Shown here in pieces: positions 56,462 to 64,000 of a stretch of 64,000 bases of DNA. A program made the position numbers and the translations under genes. The DNA is taken from NCBI GenBank assembly GCA_015501585.1, contig JADNRY010000206.1:43549-107548 (forward strand), read 5' to 3'. The stretch comes from Rhodocollybia butyracea. Taxonomy: Eukaryota; Basidiomycota; Agaricomycetes; Agaricales; Omphalotaceae. Position 1 is the stretch's first letter. Each line of letters begins with the position of its first letter. The notes below the pieces were generated by a model, which worked only from the letters and a program-made list of their open reading frames with translations, searched no databases and was not told the origin of the DNA.

Positions 56462-56640
56462 TTGAGAAGCCAGGAAACACCTCCCAAGGGCGGCGAGAAC
56501 GTATGATTTAATACTATAAATAGTAAAAAAAAAACGCTCAAAATGTATACGTGGAGAACTTACTCAAGAACAACCAGGCATTCGAACCTGCGCGCTTGAG
56601 GTTGACCAACGCACGCACGCACCACTAATGTCCTTGTTTG
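56462..56640 (-). repeat. Retroposon family 1 copy l
   Basis: Counterpart of copy d. The A box is damaged by a deletion (CACCACTAATGTCCTTG on the plus strand lacks the GCGACA piece). Confidence 0.62.
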
Positions 56641-56929
56641 CCTACTAACAAGTTCCGAGTCAATACGACAGACTTGAGCTTGCAGAGCGAGGAGGGCCTG
56701 AATGTTGGATACGTTACACTACTTAGTCTTTGACCTGCACAAGTCGGACAATGAAAAAGTCTTTGTTTTCTTTGGGACAATAGAAACAGCTTTGACCTTC
56801 CAAATATACATAGACTTTGTTCATGTTTTGTCAGAAGCGCTTGTTCAAACGTTCACCATTTACCGCTACAATCTCTACTTCTCCGCTCTGTAAACGAACT
56901 TTGGGTCTCAAAGACCTGTATGTCAGTGT

Positions 56930-59330
56930 ATGAGCTTCGGAGCTAACCCACTTGGCCAAGGCAGGCGACTCGATCACGACACCGTGACATTTCTAGGTCA
57001 ACCACCGTCGAACGGAGCAAAACCAAATCCTCAGCGGATTCCTCCAATTTCTTACGCTTACGGGTTAGTTGTAGTTCTCATCAATCTAACAGTTTTTCCT
57101 TTCTCTTAATCTTTTCTACAGTGCTCCAGCATTGGGCCCTCGATCACCGCCAAAAGCTACATCCTCGCGTGAACGCCTCGAACCCGATCGCAGTAACAAC
57201 AATAACTCGAGTCTATATCCCGAAAAGTGGGCCGTACGCGATACCACCGTCAACGCCACAAGCGCAATCTTCCAACCCGCCGAAATGAACACCAACAATC
57301 CCAATTCCTCATGGGCTTCCGGCTCAAGCACGGCAGCAAATGCATGTAGAATATGAATCACTCGGACTCGTTCGTCAAACACAAGATGACTGGGTGCCCC
57401 TCCAAGTCGTCTCCGCGCCAGAGCGAAACCTCTTTTGAAAAACAGCTTGTCCAAGAGTATTGTTCTCGAATCCCAACTCGGAAGCAGAGGATCTCGCTCA
57501 GGTCGCTATCCAGAAAACTTTCTACTTTTTTCGCGAGCGGGAGCATGAACCGAACGGGAATGTAAACGGCGGTTATGACTATTCTGCAGAAGGGAGTTTC
57601 AGGAATACGAGCGGAATATGGCTTCACCATCCAAGCCCTTTGACATCGGTGCCTACAGTCGGGCCAGAGAAGCGTAGCGCAGAAAGAATTCGACGAGGAA
57701 AAAGGGTGGGGTAGGAGGAGACGAAAAAGATGAAGAAAGTGATAGAGACGTAGAGGCAACATTAAATCCTTTTTTTTTCACCTACAGATACTTTTACATA
57801 GCACGCTTCCCCATTCCATCGAGCCTCTGTACCACGCAACTCTGTTCTTACTCCTCTGCGGCGCCCACAATCACGACAAGGCTCCCAAGTTCCCGCAGAC
57901 AGCTCTCTCGACACCTCACATTCCCTAAACCTCGACACTATCCCCGAAAATCCAGAAATCGGCCAGTCTAATGACAACTCGTACTCGTACGACGACACTT
58001 CATTATCACCCATGCGCGGTCTAGGAGGAAAATCAGGTTCCCTCGTCTTTACGCTATTCCGCCTCTTCGTTTCCGGTGTTTCTTCTGTATCCCACCTTGG
58101 TGGTAGGACATACCTTGGTGGTAGGACATTAGGCAAAGCAGTCAACGTGTCGATACTATCCGCAATACACCTGCTATTGAAGGTTCCTCTTGGGTTGTTC
58201 TCGTAGTTCATCGTCGCGGCGAATCGTTTGGTTATGGGAACTGCTTGTTGGACCGACACCACAATTTTCTCTCCCTTCTCTCCCTTCGTGGTCTTCGTCG
58301 CTGCATTATACCTCGCCGGGTATACCAGCGGAGAATATCGAGCAGCTTAATGCGAGGTTGAAAGCGATAGAATCTACGTTGTCCGCGCTGGTCATGGAGA
58401 ATGAGCAGATGAGGGCGGGGACTGCGAATGGGTAGCAGAGAGGGTTGAGCTGGTTGGACGGATGGGACAATGGGAGGGTTAGTGAAATGGAGTCGGTGAC
58501 AAACCAGAAGACATATAGGCTATTGGGCGGGGTGCAGAAAGAGATGGAGGGGTTGAAGGGTGTGGTTGGTGTCCTCCAGTTGCGTCCAGTTCCCACTGCT
58601 GAGATCGGTGTCAAGCGCAGCGGTAGCAATGAAGAAGCCCGTTGCTAAGTTGGCTGCACTCGAGGAATGCCTCGGTCACTTCTCACACTTACAAACTCCG
58701 TCCTACCACCTTTGGCGGCCAGGTCCTCGGGATGATCACAGGCGTTGGGTACGCCGTAGGTCCATCTCCAGTTTCGGTATTACATCCGAACAACTCGAAT
58801 GGGTTATGCTGCCCTTCCAAAGGTCAAGAGGGTCAAGTCGGCGTAGCACTGGCTGTCCCGACGTACGTGGAGAATATAACAATTGATCATGTCCCGAAGG
58901 AGGTGGCGTATGATATACACGGACAGCGCCGAGGCAGATGGAGGTGCAGGAGGTGGTGGAAGGGAATGAGAATATTGTCAAGGTGCGGGAGTGGCTGAAG
59001 GAGGAGGTGAGCGAGCGATGAGCGAGAGGAGAGATGGTCTTGGAAGATGAGGAGCTGCCGTATCTTTTGACGTTACCGAAGAACCCGATGTATATCTACA
59101 TCGCGTCATTTGCGTATAACATCTACGACACGAAGCATGTGCAGATGTTTTCTGTGTTTCCGGAGATTGGGGAGCTGAGGGTTGATTTTGGGGTTGTGGT
59201 GTTGAGGGTGAGGAGTAATTGGGGGATGGGTGATTATACATGTGTGTAATGGATGCGGGTGCATGGGAGGAGGGGGGGTGGTGCAGGAGCCGTTGGCGGA
59301 GATGGTGGTTGGTTTATAGGACGGTGGAAG
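56930..59330 (+). pseudogene. SUN-domain (Sad1/UNC-84-like) gene, right copy, several stops
   Basis: The exon from ATG 56930 reads MSFGANPLGQGRRLDHDTVT and joins across an intron to APALGPRSPPKATSSRERLE. Further on: a hydrophobic segment near 58130-58200 (LGKAVNVSILSAIHLLL), the coiled coil IPAENIEQLNARLKAIESTL, then a full-length SUN domain: PVSVLHPNNSNGL, FKGQEGQ-like CPSKGQEGQVGVALAVPTYV, ITIDHVPKEVAYDI, VKVREWLKEE, IYIASFAYNIYDTKHVQMF, VVVLRVRSNWGMGDYTC. Defects: in-frame TAG near 57675, a frameshift near 58920, TGA at 59019-59021 and TAA at 59247-59249 just before the conserved final RVHG. Family role: tethering nuclear envelope to cytoskeleton or chromosomes; this copy cannot make a complete protein as read. 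Confidence 0.78.
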
Positions 59331-59926
59331 GTCCAGGAGTTGTCAACCAATCTAACGAAATGTAACGACTAATTCTTTTATTTTTTTCTTTTCCGTTTCT
59401 TTACATACAATCTTTCACTTTCCTTTATTGCTTTTGAATTCCGTCTTTGTTTTCTTCTGGTTTTTAATTGCTGCTTGTATATGTGTATCCCCCTTTACGC
59501 CTTTCTCGGTGGTTATGGGTTGTCCTGCGGAATACTTACTGTCCTTTCTGTCGCTTGCTTGCTGTTCGATTGATATCGCTCACTCATTGCCCAACCTTTT
59601 TTTCTTTCTTGCACGGACAAGTTTGGTGTAATTTGGTGTAATCACGTTCAATCTGCATTTTGTCCTGTCTCTCTCTCTCTTTATAGTAGATCTACCTTAT
59701 CAGGATTTAGTAGTGCTGCATAAATTCTATCGGAATGTTTCTTCAAATTCATAAAGCGTTGCCAAAAACACCACAAACAATTTGTAAAATACGACAAGAA
59801 ACAAAATATGTAACTGAATGAAAAGTTTATATACAGGACTGAAGTACTTAATGTTATCTCTTCTTGTTGAGATTTCTGCTGGCAAATGACAGTACAGTGG
59901 AGTAACCTGATGCTAGTGCAAGGGGC

Positions 59927-61573
59927 TCACAGTGTAAAGTAGCTATGGAGTGGGGGCACTGCGCGATCGGTTACCAAGTAGGGACTCGCGAGTTGGCGCA
60001 TAAGGTTGCAGACAGAGCCCCCCACGGCCAAAACATTGGTTGCTGTGGCAAAACCAGCGGTGGTCGGAGGCAAATCATGCAGCCAAGCATATATTCTCTG
60101 TAGATTCGAGTCGACAGACTGTTCCCACAACGCAAATGTTGGTCTAGGCTCGCTGATAGCGTGTATTAGCCCAACGAAGGGGTTGTCGTGGTTTATTTTG
60201 CCCACATGTGTGGTAAGGTTTCCGGGTTGATTATCATAGTATAGTTTCCTGTGCCGAGTCGAGCAGACAGGATATAAGAAGGATAAAATACAAGCAGCTC
60301 CAGTCAGCGTGTCAGATTTTATAGCTTCCTCTATCGCATCCAAAGTAGCAGTCAGTAGCCCTGCTCCGGGACCAGCGAATGGGCCGCCGTGCCAGTATGA
60401 TGTATACGTCGCAGGATCAAAGAGGTCCAACAATTGGGCAGACGTTTGAATGAGGTATCCCGCCTCATGCGTACCTATATCCCCTTCCTCATTCAATGGC
60501 ATGTTGCTGATGAAGGACAATGCGGCTATATGTTGCCGAGCACTGTATTTTGTAAATGACAGTAGCGGGGTGGTAAATCGTAAATACAAATTTAGAGCGA
60601 TCCGCATGGAGTCGGCACCTGTGAAGTGCCTTGACGGTCCAAGTGGCGGTATGGGGGTCAGCTGGCTACCACTAGCTCGTGCAGACCCTGGCATGCAGCT
60701 ATTTCGACGCAAGTTTATCCAGCGGACCCACCACTCTCGCAGGTCGGCCTCGCCATGGAGCGTTAGACCGCAGTACCAAACGTGGCTGAGGGCCTCACAA
60801 GTCAAGACGCTATCTGCGCTAGTTGTTCCAACATTCGAAACCCCGGGCCTGTGGGTCAATTGACTTCTCCCACCTGTGGGAGCCCGGCCCATCAGTGCCT
60901 CCCCCAAGTTGGTAATGGTAAAAGCCCACCCCCCAAGCCCATGCGTTGCATTGGGCCTCAAGCGTGGATAGGTTTTGTGAGGTGGAGGGACATCGAGCTC
61001 GAGGCTCGGCGTCAGGAATCCCGCTTTCACCGCACTTAGGAATGAGCACGCCCATCCCAAATCGGGCTCTAGTTCAACGGAACCACCAAGGCGCATGCAG
61101 AGTTCTTCCAACTGAACCTTGTCGCCATCCAACGGGTTCAGCTTGTCAGGAGGAGAAAATATATCAATCAATGCCATAACAGCACCTAATTCTGTGACCA
61201 TATCTCCAGTTGCATTTGTAGACACATTCGGAATGACTCGTTGGATCAGTTCATAAAGAGCCCTTGGGTCCTCTGTGAATCGGTTCCATCCCGCTGCTTC
61301 AACGGTGTTCTGGACAAGTGGAATGGTACTTTTGATAAGTACATTGACCTTGGCTCGGTCACACTTCCATTGTCCCTGTACGGTAGGGTCCGCAGGTTCG
61401 AGGACTTCTTTTCGAACATAGTCATTAAGACTGTGGATTTCAAGTGTTTGGATGAGCATCTCTTTCCATTCCTCGATGTTTGATTTTCCCTTGAGAAGGG
61501 GGACTCTCGGAAGCTTTAGAGATCTTTCAGCCGTGTTCGAGTGCTCAACAACAAACGAAGTGGTATGTGACAT
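59927..61573 (-). CDS. Gag-like protein (UBN2/copia-gag-like N-terminus), 548 codons, intact
   Basis: One uninterrupted frame from ATG at 61573 to a stop at 59927. The N-terminal ~170 residues (PRVPLLKGKSNIEEWKEMLI, QTLEIHSLNDYV, QGQWKCDRAKVNVLIKS, RALYELIQRVIP) resemble the gag helical domain of Ty1/copia elements: 'LxGxxNxxxWxxxM...L...GL..Y....W..D.A....I'. The remaining ~370 residues match no capsid, protease, integrase or RT motif that I know; they contain helical segments such as SFLSAVKAGFLTPSLEL and TDTLTGAACILSFLYPVC-like stretches. No CCHC zinc knuckle, no LTRs at its borders. It faces the SUN pseudogene tail to tail. It could be a domesticated gag or a gene that fortuitously resembles one. 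Confidence 0.7.
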   Translation of the reverse strand: MSHTTSFVVEHSNTAERSLKLPRVPLLKGKSNIEEWKEMLIQTLEIHSLNDYVRKEVLEPADPTVQGQWKCDRAKVNVLIKSTIPLVQNTVEAAGWNRFTEDPRALYELIQRVIPNVSTNATGDMVTELGAVMALIDIFSPPDKLNPLDGDKVQLEELCMRLGGSVELEPDLGWACSFLSAVKAGFLTPSLELDVPPPHKTYPRLRPNATHGLGGWAFTITNLGEALMGRAPTGGRSQLTHRPGVSNVGTTSADSVLTCEALSHVWYCGLTLHGEADLREWWVRWINLRRNSCMPGSARASGSQLTPIPPLGPSRHFTGADSMRIALNLYLRFTTPLLSFTKYSARQHIAALSFISNMPLNEEGDIGTHEAGYLIQTSAQLLDLFDPATYTSYWHGGPFAGPGAGLLTATLDAIEEAIKSDTLTGAACILSFLYPVCSTRHRKLYYDNQPGNLTTHVGKINHDNPFVGLIHAISEPRPTFALWEQSVDSNLQRIYAWLHDLPPTTAGFATATNVLAVGGSVCNLMRQLASPYLVTDRAVPPLHSYFTL

Positions 61574-61739
61574 AGCACTGGTGGGCGGTCGAGGAGTCAG
61601 ATAGGAGAAAGCAGTGGCTGCAAGAGAAAGTCTAGAGCTTACAGGATAGTGCCTGTTGATCAGGTAAGGTACAAAATGGCCAAAGACAATGAGGGATTTG
61701 TCTTTTAGTGTACAGAGACCGATTCTTGGATATTTATAG

Positions 61740-61967
61740 TGTTGTAAATACCTGGCACAGGGACTGAAGTAAGCCGTGAGGCTTGAGAGACAGAAGATAT
61801 TAGATTGGATAACTATAGGTACTGGCCTCAGAGAAGGCCTTATATACTGTGCACATTATTAAATATATCTAAGGGATTCCGGTACATACCAAGTATCACT
61901 AACCGGGTGAGTAATAATTAATAAGTACAGCCGGAGTTGTATCATATCCGATCGGCGAAATGCAACA
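61740..61967. mobile_element. Solo LTR, 228 bp, with 5-bp target duplication
   Basis: Begins TGTTG and ends CAACA (perfect 5-bp inverted tips). It is flanked by TATAG on both sides (61735-61739 and 61968-61972) and contains TATATACTG as a possible internal TATA. The homologous place in the left duplication copy (about 50730-50775) has no such insert, giving an empty-site confirmation. Confidence 0.85.
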
Positions 61968-62424
61968 TATAGGACCGTAAAGTTTACTTGGCCAAAAACG
62001 CAGAATTTTTACATTTCTCCGCCACAGCGACGTCGAGTATGCAAACCTTCGGATCTCCCATGCACCCCATGCAATAACGTGATATACATCCCAATCTTAT
62101 GACAACTTAATTACATGCATCATCAGGCAGCCAGGCCCTAGGGCCCTAAAGCCAACAGGAATTGATTACTTATTGCAGGAGGATTGAGGATCAAGGTATC
62201 CTCTATGGCAGAGAGGCTAAGATCGATGCCGAAATCACTTCTACTAGCAAGCTTTTATCTGGCGGATCTGTATGGATAATGCACTATCGTAGCCTACCAT
62301 GGAGCCCGTTGCCGCAGATTGCCACTTCGGACAGTAGACAGCAGTTATGCTTACTATTCAATTGGTGGACAAAAGTTTCACAATTATTCTATATGTTGCT
62401 CGAACTACATAGTGGGTTGATGCA
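61968..62424. other. Spacer without a gene
   Basis: The first 30 bases still align with 50768-50790 (TTGGCCAAAAACG). Beyond that the two duplication copies diverge and only short frames are present. Confidence 0.4.
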
Positions 62425-63540
62425 CAGTTGCACTGGCATATAGGACAATGAGATATGAAAAACATTTTACCGCTGAACCCCAACAATAACATCATGAAGT
62501 ACTTCACAGAACTCTGAGTGAAGAAGATTCGATTGAAGGCGTCCCCCAAAGTTCAAGTTGCAGCTAGCGATAGTCAATTTACTACTAGTTACAATTAGAA
62601 GACATAATATGGTGTGGAGAGGGTACGATGAGTCTTGAGTTCGACGGGTAATACAGCGAGGGAAGGTTGAAAGAGGACTGGGAAGAGACAGGTTTCGTTG
62701 ACGAATTCCGTGAGGGGCACTGTGAGGAGCTTGAGGTGGGGTGCTGGCGTCGTTAGATGAGGGCGCAGGAGCGGTGTGGCAGGAGGAGAGACTTGTTAAG
62801 GATGTGTTTCCGAAGAGATTTGGACGTTTCAGATAAAAGTTGCCACGGTGAGGAGGGAAAGATGTCCAGGACCGCAGGTGCTGCTTGGACAGGCAAATGA
62901 GTTAAAGAAGAATGTCCGGGATAGGCGTGTAATACGATGCCGAGGTCCAATGGAAGTGGAGTGGGAGCTCCTTGAGTCAAGATCGTCGAGTTCCTCATTG
63001 GAAAGCAGAGCGGAAGGTATAGCGGTGCCTTTGTGTAAGGCTAGTCGAAACCGAAGCATTGGAGTTTTCAAGTGCAAACGTCAGGTAATGAGATTATGGC
63101 GGACAGTGAACCCGACACGGATGAGAATAGATGTGGCGGACGAAACTTGCTTGACCTGTGACTCCCGCCGATGATAGTGTTGGGTAAAGCGAATGCAGAA
63201 AGGAATGTCCTCCAGATATTGCGTTGGCGAAAACCGGGACGTAACAGAGGACACGGAATGATTGAGCGACTGAGGCATCGACGGTGCATGATGCAAAGGT
63301 AGAGGCCTCGTAGAGGTGTTGCTGGAGCTACTGCTGTAATATCCCAACATGACTTGAGATTGAGAGTGATGAACGATACTGAAGAGGCAAACGAGTGTTG
63401 TTGGGCAAGAACAGATGTCAACATTTTGCTTGTACAGCGGCGGCCTACACAGCCAAATATCAGCATAAGAATGATTGAAAAAGATCAAGGACATACCTTC
63501 TCTCGAGATTGTCCCAAAACTATGGAGATAGCAGCTGTGA
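62425..63540 (-). repeat. Long repeat R1, copy delta
   Basis: Collinear with 41440-42660 over about 1.1 kb (e.g. ACAATGAGATATGAAAA, AAGGCGTCCCCCAAAGTTCA-type words, ATATGGTGTGGAGAGGGTA, CTTTGTGTAAGGCTAGTCGA). It stops at 63540, before the family-1 tail and head expected from copies alpha and gamma. Confidence 0.65.
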
Positions 63541-63848
63541 CGGTAGTCACACGAAGAGATACTCGGAATGACAGGGATAGCGCTGGATTCGAAGTAAACT
63601 AATCTCTATCTACGTACAATCGAGTCTTATTAGGTGGAAGGATCGGTCCGGCGGGGATTGATCCGTACTGTTACATACGCCTCCTGGTCTACGAAGAAGA
63701 CCACACAAAAGTCAAGAGTAAAAGTAAGTAAGCAAAAAAATGTAACGAATTTTAAGTGCGTGGAGCGCTTATGTGAGTTTTTTATTTAAAAGTGGCAAGT
63801 AAAGAAAGAAACAGTTTTTTTTTAAAAGAGCACCAATTCTGAGCCGAA
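63541..63848. other. Spacer, 3' flank of the last gene
   Basis: No frame or repeat recognised. It ends in the 3' untranslated region of the gene at 63849-64000 (A/T-rich, with T-run near 63817). Confidence 0.4.
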
Positions 63849-64000
63849 CTAAACAGCTTTGGACTTCCCTTTAGAAGATTCCGCCTTCGGCTTGGGAGCG
63901 TACAGAAGGCCACTTCCTCTAGGCAAGTGCTTACGCTCGGCAGCAGCCTCTTCCGCCGCGTGTTTCTCCAACTTCCGCTGCTCAGCGGCGCGACGGCCCT
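63849..64000 (-). CDS. 3' end of a basic, helical protein (partial)
   Basis: The minus strand is open from the window edge to a TAG at 63849-63851. It reads RRAAEQRKLEKHAAEEAAAE, then RKHLPRGSGLLYAPKPKAES and SKGKSKAV. The Ala/Glu/Arg-rich first part is a likely charged helix or coiled coil and the end is a Lys/Ser-rich basic tail. The frame choice is supported by even amino-acid composition and by the stop; the other two frames have stops or unlikely composition. Family not recognised. Confidence 0.6.
   Translation of the reverse strand, partial: GRRAAEQRKLEKHAAEEAAAERKHLPRGSGLLYAPKPKAESSKGKSKAV

Overview
The window looks like nuclear DNA of a filamentous basidiomycete, most probably an agaricomycete. 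The genes have many short GT-AG introns of about 50-60 bases and very small exons. They include tandem multi-exon cytochrome P450s, a GH16 glucanase, a tyrosine recombinase of the Crypton type, an XPG-like PIN nuclease fragment and a SUN-domain gene. Nothing bacterial is seen: no operons, no Shine-Dalgarno signals. Most single reading frames longer than 60 codons here are exons or antisense shadows, not whole genes.

Layout. 1-342: the 3' end of an acidic/basic nuclear-type protein gene (+). 494-6013: two tandem P450 genes (-); the proximal copy has a one-base deletion. 7000-7839: an intronless gene resembling DUF6699 (-). 10556-12193: a secreted GH16 endoglucanase (+), reconstructed exon by exon. 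12330-29750: a cluster of paralogous single-pass membrane proteins on the minus strand (copies A, B and C, plus decayed copy D). Each intact copy has a KNH-like ectodomain, a Ser/Thr-rich stalk, one transmembrane helix and a short tail with a PPxY motif. Decayed exon blocks from the same duplications lie between them. This cluster has been invaded by a foldback element with a 9-bp target duplication (16113-16884) and a near-intact Crypton (23290-27397) beside a truncated XPG-N fragment. 32217-32910: a small secreted protein (+).

33000-46000 and 52700-56700 are repeat-dominated. They hold two tRNA-headed retroposon families, almost all on the minus strand, a CACTA-type foldback element with an ATT target duplication (34273-34959), a 5'-truncated LINE with a poly(A) tail (37134-38696) and GGAA microsatellites. 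One tRNA-headed family is continuous with a long body of about 1 kb or more.

46000-61750 holds an old segmental duplication: a decayed SUN-domain gene (+) facing a gag-like gene (-) occurs at 46201-50575 and again at 56930-61573. The gag-like gene is broken in the left copy but is one open 548-codon frame in the right copy. A 228-bp solo LTR with a 5-bp target duplication (61740-61967) sits only in the right copy, so it came after the duplication. 63849-64000 is the 3' end of another gene (-).

The genes do not form one pathway. The strongest candidates for something undescribed are the PPxY-tailed membrane protein cluster, the long tRNA-headed retroposon and the retained gag-like reading frame.
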